13,215 nucleotides of DNA from Paraglomus occultum (lineage: Eukaryota > Glomeromycota > Glomeromycetes > Paraglomerales > Paraglomeraceae). The notes under the pieces are model-generated. The model did not search any database and had not been told where the DNA came from. It saw nothing but the letters and a program-made list of their open reading frames with translations. Each line of letters starts with the position of its first letter. The stretch's first letter is position 1. Below are positions 1-8,086 of the stretch, piece after piece. The translations under genes and the position numbers were made by a program. The DNA lies in the NCBI GenBank assembly GCA_910592205.1, contig CAJVPJ010001020.1:1-13215 (forward strand), read 5' to 3'.

Positions 1-62
1 TTCGTTTATTATTTTTTTTTAAAACAACAACTGAAATTGTTATTCGAAGAGAATGTAATCAC

Positions 63-392
63 CTTCCGTTTCAGATTCTGTAATCTCCCAACCATGTTTT
101 CTAATGTCATTGAAGCTCTTGCCGGGTCAATTTGTTCGTTGTCGCACTTATTAGCAAGTTCAGTTACTGCTTGAGAGACATACGACAAATCTTTGTCGAG
201 TTGTTTTTGTGCTGTGCGTGCTGATTTCTTGAGCTGTTCGAGAGGAACCTGAAAAGGGGGGGGGGGGATGTGAGATTAGCGTTAATACTATGTACGACTT
301 GATATATTTATCAGTGTCAATTGTAAGCCAAGGCGTACCTTTACAAACGGTTGTTCGAGAACAAGCAGGCCGTCATGGTTTAATTTATTCAT
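63..392 (-). CDS. GID/CTLH E3 ligase subunit, MAEA/Fyv10/Gid9-like (N-terminal exons only)
   Basis: Partial gene leaving the window on the left. Exon 1 is 392-339, beginning MNKLNHDGLLVLEQPFVK. Exon 2 is 248-63, beginning VPLEQLKKSARTAQKQ and ending RLQNLKRK. The intron 338-249 starts GTACGC and ends in a poly-C/T tract plus CAG, and both junctions keep phase 0. A second donor, GTGATT, follows at 62. The order 'KLNHDG..LEQPF.KVP', a helical 'R.AQK.LDK' segment and the ending 'LKRK' match the N-terminal helices that precede the LisH-CTLH-RING part of MAEA/Fyv10. In this family the protein is one of the two RING-like subunits of the GID/CTLH ubiquitin ligase, which in yeast degrades gluconeogenic enzymes. 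An in-frame ATG at 473 would add 27 residues, but the methionine at 392 sits where family members start. The 80 residues seen stop before the catalytic region. Identification is by remembered family motifs. Confidence 0.8.
256..267. repeat. G12 homopolymer (C12 in the transcribed sense of the MAEA-like intron)
   Basis: Twelve consecutive G on the plus strand. On the minus strand this is a C12 run followed by TTTTCAG, directly before exon 2 of the MAEA-like gene. It therefore serves as, or sits within, the polypyrimidine tract of intron 1. Runs this long vary in length and are prone to sequencing error. Confidence 0.9.
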
Positions 393-819
393 AATGGTAC
401 AAAGGTAACTATCCAAAATAAAGGTTTGCTCATGTAATAAATAATACTGCAAAAAAACCTGAACATAAGCCACAAACTTATTGGTTGCATTTAATTACCA
501 AAATTATACGAAGCGAACAAAGGGTTCAGTTATTTGTATTTTCAATCTACTACATATTCTCACTTCTTATATAAAGGGGCGTGTTTGACGAGGTTATTCT
601 TCAAAGATTAAATTTGAGCTTTTGTCCGCCAAGTAATTCATACACTTGCACTTGGAATACCATTTGGTTCCAATCGAAGTTTGCATTGATTTTGACTGTG
701 GAGTTCACTCATACAAGTTATACCATAGTTTGTTGATTCAGATTGGTTTTTATCTTCACAAATTATATTTTTTTTATGACTTGATATGATCTTTCTAAAT
801 GCTAAGGAAACCGGTAGTC

Positions 820-837
820 AACCATATTAATATGGTT
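820..837. repeat. 18-bp perfect palindrome
   Basis: AACCATATTAATATGGTT is identical to its own reverse complement over all 18 bases. It lies about 430 bp upstream of the MAEA-like start codon, in the gap between the divergent MAEA-like and SOG2-like genes. It could be a binding site for a dimeric regulator, a transposon footprint, or chance in AT-rich DNA. Nothing else in the sequence decides between these. Confidence 0.6.
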
Positions 838-893
838 ATTCATAGTGTTAAAAAAGGCGCGTTCCTGCGTTCTTTAATTTTGACGTTATGGGA

Positions 894-1155
894 TTAGTTA
901 TGCAGCAAAGGTCTGAACGAGCAGAATAAGCGTCCTTGTACGGAATGTAGACTCACTAGTATTTCACTATACACCCAACACTTTCGTTTTCTGGCTTTCG
1001 TGTTAACGTCTCTAGCAAGAAATGCTCATGAAACCTAATATTCCATAAGTAACTTCAATACGTCGCCTATAAGTAGAAATCGCGCTTACTATCTTCTCGA
1101 TGATTCGTTTCGCCCCAGAATTCTTCAACTGCCTTTGTCTTCGCAATTCTTTCAT
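894..1155 (-). pseudogene. decayed or fragmentary coding-like sequence, basic protein, unrecognised
   Basis: Two overlapping minus-strand open stretches in different frames. The first is 1155-1012 (47 codons from an ATG, beginning MKELRRQRQLKNSG and containing a basic helix KRIIEKIV and STYRRR). The second is 1025-894 (43 codons, containing ARKRKCWVYS). Both are rich in Arg/Lys with mixed hydrophobics and do not look like AT-rich noise. A single frame change around 1015-1030 would join them. The 'RKRKCWV' string is faintly like the start of PIF/Harbinger transposases (R-R-R-x-W-V), but the downstream residues expected of that family are not evident. This could be a transposon remnant, an old gene fragment, or chance. 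Confidence 0.25.
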
Positions 1156-1322
1156 TTGAGAAATAAAATAGCATGCTTAGCATACAGTATGTGACGAAAA
1201 AGTTACTGAAATTTTATATCAAATTAAAATTTATCAATTGAAAGCTTAAACAAACCAGATTTTATTAATTAATTCAATTATCAGTTCTCTCCCATTTGCA
1301 ATATCTTGTTGATAACAATTTT

Positions 1323-2010
1323 TTATGGATTTAATATAGTCGCATCAAGAATATTATTCTGCTGTTCTACATCATCCTTCCCCACATTCTATTTAATAAC
1401 TCCCAGCAGCTTCTTTTGCACTTGGAATAAGTTGAGTCTTTAAAATGTTTACATAAAAGCCCCGTCTGCAATGTTTGTGCAAGACAAAGGTGTCTTGCTT
1501 TAAAGAAATTCCACTCTAGGCCATACTTTTCTGGCGTGTCTTTGGTAGGGCCTATTATTATCTTTATGCCATCTTGACACCTTATGCTTAAAAGATCAAT
1601 TTCTATCTCATTTGTAAATATTGTTTTGTTGCAATTCTTGTTTAAGTGATTGAAGTTGCAACAGGCATGGTATCCCTTTTTTTCATATGCTTCCAGACAG
1701 ACATATGTGAGCTTGATATATTGTGCTCATGTTTGGCTAATACTAATAGAGCAAGGTGGTCATGGCACCGTTTTGCCACAAAAGTTTGATGTTGAACTTC
1801 AAGTCTTGTGCTAACCATAGTTTGAAACACAAAATGGAAAAAGACAAATGAAAGTTTATGGTTCATATGTTGTAAACAAACAAGTATAAATGTAGAAATC
1901 GCGTAAACAGACACTTTTGTTGTTTTTTAAACGGAATGATGCCAGTTTAATAGTCTCTTTGTCAAACATATGCGTGCCTCCTCCAAAATTTTATCATTCC
2001 ATTGACACAT
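1323..2010 (-). pseudogene. decayed protein-coding sequence, family not recognised
   Basis: A chain of coding-like segments on the minus strand. 2010-1927: 27 codons, starting MCQWNDKILEEARICLTK. Then part of the frame 1914-1642, with VSTRLEVQHQTFVAKRCHDH. Then 1726-1367: 119 codons without a stop or an early ATG, including GYHACCNFNHLNKNC, EIEIDLLSIRCQDG and KYGLEWNFFKARHLC. Then 1379-1323, KDDVEQQNNILDATILNP, then TAA. The last shift falls beside a GGGG run and an earlier one lies between about 1645 and 1730, near an A7 run. A 119-codon stop-free stretch is notable in DNA this AT-rich, and the composition (Trp, Cys, Asp/Glu, varied hydrophobics) reads like protein. I do not recognise the family. 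It may be a pseudogene, a degraded mobile element, or an intron-containing gene whose junctions I could not find. Confidence 0.35.
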
Positions 2011-2063
2011 AAAAAAATTGTTCTGCTTGGATAAGATGGAGATACACTAGGAATTACATGCCA

Positions 2064-2093
2064 TAAGGTAAGGTAAGGTAAGGTAGGGTAAGA
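2064..2093. repeat. pentanucleotide microsatellite (TAAGG)n, about six units
   Basis: Four perfect TAAGG units are followed by TAGGG and TAAGA. It resembles degenerate telomere-like sequence on one strand, but the unit is five bases and the tract is only 30 bp, so an interstitial microsatellite is the simpler reading. A moderately GC-richer stretch, CGCCCTAGCGGTAAAAAGCC, follows at 2096-2115. Confidence 0.8.
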
Positions 2094-2332
2094 TACGCCC
2101 TAGCGGTAAAAAGCCCTGAACATTCCATTTACATTTAATAAAACACATTATGCTGTAAGGAATCTTGCCCGTTGAAGCTCAGTAATATGTTTATTCATAT
2201 TAATATTAGGAAACCGACCAAAAGAGATCAACAGATTTAGCATCTTAATCTGGCTTCTTACTATTTATATTAATGGTTTTTCTCATTTTTTGAAATGTTG
2301 CATAACCCCTTTGCCACTACATTACTTGCTTA

Positions 2333-2396
2333 AATGATTGACATAAAAAGCTGTGCGGCGTAGCCCGCGCCCTCTAATTTTAATTTTTCAATCATT
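2333..2396. mobile_element. 64-bp MITE-like element with 9-bp terminal inverted repeats and GC-rich core
   Basis: The ends AATGATTGA (2333-2341) and TCAATCATT (2388-2396) are exact reverse complements. Between them a core GCTGTGCGGCGTAGCCCGCG (2350-2369) is far richer in GC than anything within hundreds of bases, and an AT-rich arm follows. Inside the core, GCGGC...GCCCGC can form a short hairpin with a bulge. The layout suggests a very small non-autonomous inverted-repeat element or a dispersed repeat. No clear target-site duplication is visible. Only one copy lies in this window, so repeat status is inference. Confidence 0.4.
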
Positions 2397-2644
2397 AATA
2401 CTTCTCGTATTTGACGGAAATATCGTTAATTGCTGATGTTTCTCAATTAAAGCTACAATTACCGTAGACCGTCGAGTAAGATATTTTACATTTACGCTTT
2501 TTAAATAGTCGGAAGGTACACATGATAATAATTGACAACCTCATATCGGTTATGTAACACACGCTATAATGCAAACCTGTGATAGTATTGGGGTTTAAAA
2601 TGATATAAATTTCATTGAAACTTGATCGAAAAATGTGACCAATG

Positions 2645-2675
2645 TTAGCCAATGCGCAAAATTTGCGTTTGCTAA
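2645..2675. repeat. imperfect inverted repeat (TTAGC...GCGCAAA / TTTGCG...GCTAA)
   Basis: TTAGC with GCGCAAA on the left mirrors TTTGCG with GCTAA on the right, giving an interrupted hairpin of about 31 bases in AT-rich non-coding DNA. A smaller relative, GCTAAAATTAGC, occurs near 3800. This could be a remnant of a palindromic repeat family. Support is weak. Confidence 0.35.
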
Positions 2676-2970
2676 TTACACATTGAGGCTTGTTATAAAA
2701 CGACAGAAATTTGAACTATTTTACAAAGGAAGCTTCGCAGACTGTTTTTACAAAAATTTATCTAACAAACTTTATCGCAAATTCATTCATCCGGAATTTT
2801 CCTTCGTTCTTCCCTTTATTATAAGATCTGCAGAGATTAGCTATGTATTATAATCAGAAAATTGATAAAGTAGTAAATGTATGAAAAAGTTTTTTTAATG
2901 TCATTATCGTACTTTAATCTCCTTGCTAATTATTTCCACCGAATCTGAGACTAACAGTCAACGTGACTAT

Positions 2971-2986
2971 CCACGAAAATTCGTGG
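2971..2986. repeat. 7-bp inverted repeat with 2-nt loop
   Basis: CCACGAA-AA-TTCGTGG forms a perfect 7-bp stem. It is isolated in the long non-coding gap, with no T-run or gene nearby that would give it a role. Confidence 0.4.
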
Positions 2987-4755
2987 AACGATTTAATTTG
3001 TTACACAAAAAGGATTAAATTCAAAATTTTCATATTTATGAGTTACGCGGTGAAGAAAAAACATTGCTGTTTCTACATTAAAAAAGTTTATCTAAGAAGG
3101 ATAACCCATGGAAGAAAGCAATTTGATGTTGAATTTCGAAGAAAAGAAAAGAAAATATAGACCATGAAAATGCAAAGATGAGAGTGACCAAAGAATACGT
3201 TATACTTACGGTCGTTAGATTTGAGTATTTACTTCCCATGCAATTACTTTGGTACTTTACTATTATTTATGTTTCAAGTGCGTGCATTTATTAAAATAAT
3301 AAATTATTATTTATACAAATCAAGTTATCTTTTTTATATTGCTCTTTGATTATACTGACATCAAAATGCGCTCAAGCAGCCTATTATCAGCAAGCAAACC
3401 AATGACTATAATATATAAGGAATAATCTTTCATTGACAAGTCACTCAATCAGTGGAGGCTTTGCTGACTACTGCTATGTTAAATTCGCTTTTTTTACATT
3501 TATTCAAATTTTTGTTTCTTGGTTTATCATAAGTTTAAGTTAAGACCCGTTTATATTTACTGTATATTATTTTTTGTTCTTCTTGATAAATTTTATAAGC
3601 AATTTTTTCTTTATATATATACTTCCGGAGAGTTTACGTACCATTAATTTAGAAACATAAGGCGCAAAATTTTTACCTTGAGCTTTCTTTAAGCCTATAT
3701 GAACGTTACTTCTATAATAATAATAACTGCAAGTAAAACATTTATCTCAACAAGTTTACACATAAATTTGGACACGGGCCACAGCTGTGCTACTGATAGC
3801 TAAAATTAGCCACGCAGTAATTTAAATTCATATTTACTTTGTCTGGTTTTGGGCAGCAGGCTCTGTTTACTTTATTCCAGTCGTTGTCAAAAAACTGCAA
3901 ACAATTTTTACCGAAAATATCCCATTTTTCTTCAAGTATAATAATTATAATGGGATTTTACAACTTTGTGTGAACATAGTAATAGACTGTTACATACCTA
4001 CAAAAATTTAGGAAAATGTAAATTTTGAAACTATATAGTATAGAGTAATGCGTCAGTTTTACAGCCCTGGAAAAAAATAACGGCGGTACTTATCAAGTGT
4101 AATTTGTACGCTATTAAATTGTTATAATGTCACTACACAAGTATCTAGTCGCTTTCACGGCAGTAGAAACAGTTTACATAGAATCAGGAAGTTGATTGCA
4201 TATGCATTTATATTTAGAAGGATGATACAGAAGCAGCAAAGCATACACCCTCCTACAGATACATTTAGATTTGACATGAGTTTGACTGTAATTTGGTCAC
4301 ACTTACATTGTTTCTGACTCAACAATCGATGAACTTTAACTTAATTCTAAGAACAATCGTGCAAACTTAGATTCACATTTTCTTTGCTAAAATTATATTC
4401 ATATCTAGATACAATACTAATACACGTCAATGTAATACTGATTAAGATTAGCGACAGAAATAATCGATGCTGTCGGGCATAATTGTAATCACTAATGAAA
4501 GGCAAAAGAGAATTATTGAGAGCAATTTAATGCTGGTGGACCTGACGTTGGAGCATATTTAATGGACCAGGTGAAATGGTTATATTATGAATATTTACTG
4601 TAACGATAAGAACAGCAACGAGTAAAAGTGTAGTCGCCCACCGAAAAATCAGTAATTCAAACCGTAAATATTGGTTATATAATTCATTTAGGTAGTTCTT
4701 TAAATTTTTGACGTTAACATAACAGAAGCTTCATCTTGACAGGGAGTGAGGTATC

Positions 4756-4839
4756 ATGTCGTTGAATCTGGTTGTAGACTCAACTCACTTTTGGTATGCC
4801 TTTGTTGCCAATCCCGGAATTGCAATGTATGAGCCGTAG
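4756..4839 (+). other. short upstream ORF candidate (27 codons) before SOG2
   Basis: An ATG-to-TAG frame beginning MSLNLVVDSTHFWYAF lies about 150 bp upstream of the SOG2-like start codon. Its residue mix (Trp, His, Pro, Asp) is less AT-driven than its surroundings. If the transcript starts far enough upstream it could act as a translational upstream ORF. TATA-like sequence near 4895 (ctataataac) instead suggests that transcription may begin downstream of it. Confidence 0.2.
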
Positions 4840-4990
4840 CACAGATTCAACTTGTCAATTGAACGTATGCTGTACGACAATAAAGTGTCGTCGACTATAA
4901 TAACAAATAGTCATTTTTCTGGTTCTATTATAGACAAATACAATTTTGCGATAGCACAAAACATTCGAGTTTTAAATCTGTATCCATATA

Positions 4991-7776
4991 ATGGAAGATG
5001 AAGTTCAACGACTTGTTAGACTCGTCAACGAAGCACATAATGTGGACGATCCAACTAGTCTCAGACTAGTTGCGAAGCGAATTAGTCAGATGCCGGATGA
5101 GGTTATAGAATTAATAGAAAAGCTACGCACCGAGAAGTACGTGAATAAGTTTAAACTATGAAGCAGTTATCAGGCACTACAGTATGAAGTTGTTATAAAT
5201 ATGAAGATGTATCGGTATTCATATGAACTGAACAAATTAACATTAATGGTTTCGATCTCAATACTAGGCTAGGATTGGAACAAAATCAATTGGCCGAACT
5301 ACCTCTAGGAATAACTGCTTGGACACAGTTGAGATATCTGAACATCTCGAACAACCAATTTAAAGTATTTCCTGCTGTAGTAAGTAACATAAAAGCCTAT
5401 ATATGATTTGATCTGTTACAAATTATAACAGGTATAGAAAATCTGACTTCATTATATGATCTTATTTAATTGTTCATGCTTTAGTTATGTGATATGCCAA
5501 ACCTCGAGATTTTAGACATCAGCAAGAACAGAATAAAAAGCATGCCAAGGAATTTCAATAAATTAATATCATTGAGGGTATGCCATCATGTCTGTCATTA
5601 TCACGTAACCCATTTTAACATATTTTAGCTAACCACGACGTGACTCCCGATGAAGGCGTTAAAAATATCAAACAATCAACTGAGAAGGTTACCAATATAC
5701 ATAGCAAATATGACAGATTTGGAATATTTGAAAATAGACAACAATCCACTAGTATTTCCACCAAAAACTGTCAGTGTTATGCCAAAAGACGAGAAGGATG
5801 CCATGTCTCGATGGTTAACTCAATTGAAACTTTATCTGAGACAGCATGAACAAGGCAGGTTATACAATACATTTAATATTACTCTTGAGTGTACTTATTG
5901 CTGAATTCATCTACAATACAAAAACCCAACAGGCTCATCAACGGAGCGATTAGCACAAGAAGCAGCGGAAAGTGAAGAGACCAGTGATGATGAAGTGCTC
6001 GATATCGAATACATGTCCAAACAACTTAAGAAGAATATGTCAACTGAATCCCTGTCTCATTTGGTCACATCACGCATTCCTGCCGAACCATCAAATTCTC
6101 TTAAGCCAATAGCTGAAACTAACGAAGTAATCTCCAAACAAGAACGCAAACGTGTTTTACCACCAAAGTTATCTATCGAGTCCACTCGTCGCGATCGCAG
6201 CTACAGCAACGACAGTTACGAATTTCGACAGCCACTACAGCCGCTGCAGCCACTACAGTCAGTACAACAAACACACCATGCAAAAAGCTACTCTACAGAT
6301 TCTATTAGCTCATACAACGCTTCGAACGGACAGAATGAAATCGACAGGGGCGGTGATGGATATTTCTTAAAATTGAAAAGTCTTCCACTAACAGAACACT
6401 TGCACACAAGTGATATAGCTCTAAGAGAAGCTGGTAGGAACATTTTATACGCACTTTCACAAGTATACAAAGCTCTTCAACAATTTGTCGCATTTACTGG
6501 ATACGAGAAATTGTTTACGAATAACCTATTCGATACTAAAAAGCGCATGGAACAGCTAATTATTGCTCTAGAACGATTTGACGATTGTGCGATGCATCAA
6601 CGTCCTGATTCAGAGACCTCTGCCATACTGCTTGAAGCATGTAGCCATAACGTAAACTCATTTAGACTACTGATTAATTGTTTTCAGAAAGAACTGAAAA
6701 CAGTCACCCAATCTTTGGAACATTTACGTTATTCTCGAACTTTATTATTGATGCTTCACGGATCAATTGCAGAAGTAAAATTTGCCTGGGAGATGATATC
6801 ACCTCTCCTTACCGATTATACTCCATACACAGGAACAGCACAATTTCGGGCTAGATCAATGTCGCGTTCAAACAGCAGTAGTGGAGGATCATCATACGCG
6901 TATCCATACTCTGCGGCGCCGTATTCAGCAGCACCCTACTCGGCAGCGCCATATTCAGCAGCACCCTATTCGGCGGCACCATATTCGGCAGCACCATATT
7001 CGGCGGCACCATATTCGGCAACGCCATATTCTGCTGGATTGACACCAGTAGGAATTGGAGCGCACGCGTCGTTCGTTCCTATCACAGATATATTGTTGTC
7101 TAAAATCGAAGTGTCAATATCAGCGGTAGAGAAAGTATGGCAGCCATTAAGTGATATAGTTCGAGCAGCAAGATTTGATGATCCATTACCACAACCGTCA
7201 GACGTGAAGCCCGCTGTGAAGGAGTTAAATGCACATATTGAGCATAGTAAAGATGTCGCTAGGAAGTTGAAGAAGTTGCAGATTGCAGCAAGGAATGGTA
7301 AAGAGGAGCTTGCTACTATACATGAAGATATTGTGGCTTTTCTCCAAGTAAGTATTTTAGTGTATAAACAAGAACTTTATTATGAATCTCAATATGAGCT
7401 AGTAGTGAAGCTACGGTTATTTCGAATCACTAACCCGCTTACTTCGAAATTTCTCGTTCTCAAGACAACAATAAAACTGGTTCGCTTGGCCCAAGCAATT
7501 TCTCACTCTTGTCCATTTGGTCCTGAACTCCGTGCTTCACTCGCTCAAGTCACTCAATCGAACATTGATCTATCGATCTTTATGCGGACGGTAAATCCAT
7601 TCAACTCAGCTCAGGAAGCCATTTTGCCTTCTGCAAATGGAGAAGGAGGTCAGAATTACATTGTCAATATGGCCGTAGACGAGATTAATGGTCTGGCCGG
7701 GAAAGATGATGCAGCAAACAAGGGAAATGAGGAGACGGAGAGTGAGGAAAACGTTGAATATGCTATCGCAATGTAG
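4991..7776 (+). CDS. SOG2-like RAM-pathway leucine-rich repeat protein, 6 exons, 758 aa
   Basis: Exons by reading frame and splice consensus: 4991-5136, 5268-5379, 5485-5577, 5656-5854, 5933-7347, 7465-7776. An in-frame TAA at 4973 supports the start. Residues 50-150 form leucine-rich repeats (LGLEQNQLAELP, LRYLNISNNQ, LEILDISKNRIKSMP, LRALKISNNQLRRLP, LEYLKIDNNPLVFPP), roughly one per exon. An acidic/Ser linker follows, then the SOG2-type helical domain from about residue 327 (YFLKLKSLPLTEHL...ALSQVYKALQQFV) to the C-terminus (VRLAQAISHSCPFGPELRASL). In yeast, Sog2 binds Kic1 and is needed for activation of the Cbk1 NDR kinase, which controls polarity and cell separation. Oddities: a nine-copy PYSAA-type repeat at residues 508-552, intron 4 appears to need a GC donor, and intron 5 (7348-7464) is 117 bp and stopless, so retention would give 797 aa. 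The SOG2 identity is firm; the exact junctions of introns 4 and 5 are less so. Confidence 0.85.
5052..5072. repeat. 21-bp inverted repeat inside SOG2 exon 1
   Basis: CAACTAGTCT-C-AGACTAGTTG gives perfect 10-bp arms with a one-base centre. It lies in coding sequence (residues P-T-S-L-R-L-V-A), so codon constraint plus chance is the simplest explanation. It is still long for a coding exon. Confidence 0.7.
5855..5932 (+). other. apparent GC-AG intron (SOG2 intron 4, 78 bp)
   Basis: Exon 4 must be spliced because its frame hits TGA at 5900. The obvious GT donor at 5859 leaves the exon two bases out of phase with the acceptor CAACAG at 5932, and splicing that way reaches a stop within 20 codons. 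Cutting four bases earlier, CAAG|GCAGGT, gives phase 1 and a smooth junction HEQ-G-SSTERLAQEA. This fits a GC-AG intron. The alternatives are a single-base sequence error, or the GT donor with a weaker acceptor at 5972 that drops 13-14 residues. Confidence 0.5.
6229..6255 (+). repeat. three 9-bp coding repeats (Gln-Pro-Leu)
   Basis: CAG CCA CTA / CAG CCG CTG / CAG CCA CTA encodes QPL three times and is followed by QSVQQ. It lies in the low-complexity linker of the SOG2-like protein, between the leucine-rich repeats and the helical domain. Confidence 0.8.
6904..7038 (+). repeat. 15-bp coding minisatellite, nine copies (PYSAA x7, PYSAT, PYSAG)
   Basis: Nine head-to-tail 15-bp units encode Pro-Tyr-Ser-Ala-Ala seven times, then Pro-Tyr-Ser-Ala-Thr and Pro-Tyr-Ser-Ala-Gly. 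Synonymous positions vary between units (CCA/CCC/CCG, TAT/TAC, TCA/TCG/TCT), but adjacent units in the right half are nearly identical, which suggests ongoing unit duplication as well as older divergence. The array sits at residues 508-552, after a Ser-rich stretch (MSRSNSSSGGSS), in a loop interrupting the SOG2 domain. Confidence 0.95.
7348..7464 (+). other. stopless 117-bp intron (SOG2 intron 5), could be retained
   Basis: CAA|GTAAGTATTT is a near-ideal donor and TTCTCAAG|ACA a reasonable acceptor. The segment is 117 bp (39 codons) with no in-frame stop, so the plain open reading frame runs through it. Removing it joins EDIVAFLQ to TTIKLVRLAQAIS, which gives continuous SOG2-like helices; the 39 residues it would encode (including ELYYESQYELV) do not resemble the family. 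Both forms would be translatable. Confidence 0.6.
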
Positions 7777-8043
7777 TACATATGTATATAAACATCAATG
7801 TTACATAGTATTTTGTGCAATTCATATTGCATCTTGCATAATGCAGTAGGTTGAATGGTTATTATTACTTATATTCACTCATCTATACATCTGTTTGGAT
7901 ACATAGATCAAGAATTCAAAGTAGAATTCTACATTTTCTCTCTGTAGATGAAACTGTCACTAGATGTAAATCAATATTTATCCACAATAATGCCGTCAAA
8001 CCCTTTTTATTCTATTTCTATATTCTATGAAAATATTGCATAA

Positions 8044-8049
8044 TTTATT
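8044..8049 (-). terminator. candidate poly(A) signal AATAAA for COG2
   Basis: AATAAA on the minus strand, about 62 bp past the COG2 stop codon, at a usual distance for a short fungal 3' UTR. The hexamer is common in AT-rich DNA, so this is suggestive only. Confidence 0.35.
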
Positions 8050-8080
8050 GCATTAAATTATTGGAGGAAGATTTCTAGGG

Positions 8081-8086
8081 AATAAA
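8081..8086 (+). terminator. candidate poly(A) signal AATAAA for SOG2
   Basis: AATAAA followed by an A-run, about 305 bp past the SOG2 stop and only about 25 bp from the COG2 stop on the other strand. If used, the two 3' ends would overlap. Confidence 0.3.

Larger units (their letters stand above)
2400..4750. other. AT-rich intergenic stretch with no supported gene
   Basis: Strongly AT-rich DNA with frequent stops in all six frames. The longest open frames here (2635-2853 and 2963-3160 plus, 2443-2652 minus) are dominated by Lys/Asn/Ile/Phe/Tyr codons, as expected of AT-rich random sequence, and have no recognisable motif. I see no tRNA B-box, long direct repeat or intact transposase. The right end probably contains the SOG2-like promoter. 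Confidence 0.6.

Noticed and set aside
2064-2093. Telomere or interstitial telomeric repeat
   Set aside because: The unit is TAAGG rather than the usual fungal TTAGGG, and the tract is only six imperfect units.
2096-2140. tRNA-derived SINE fragment next to the pentanucleotide tract
   Set aside because: I could not see convincing A-box and B-box promoter sequences with proper spacing.
2635-2853. 72-codon plus-strand ORF
   Set aside because: Lys/Phe/Asn/Tyr-rich composition typical of AT-rich non-coding DNA, no motif, no splice-linked neighbour.
2963-3160. 65-codon plus-strand ORF, Lys-rich
   Set aside because: Composition follows base content; ends in a poly-Lys stretch from AAG/AAA runs; no family resemblance.
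4467-4562. 31-codon plus-strand frame (MLSGIIVITNERQKRII...) with a second open frame overlapping it (NAGGPDVGAYLMDQVKW)
   Set aside because: Both are short, in conflicting frames, with no family motif and no splice partner I could find; kept only as a possible remnant.
5577-5640. SOG2 intron 3 acceptor at the TTTTAG near 5631
   Set aside because: Splicing there reaches an in-frame TGA after four codons; the acceptor at 5655 (GATGAAG) keeps frame and restores the repeat LRALKISNNQ.
6851-7045. 64-codon minus-strand ORF with repeated Met-Pro-Asn-Met-type units
   Set aside because: It is the antisense shadow of the PYSAA minisatellite in SOG2.
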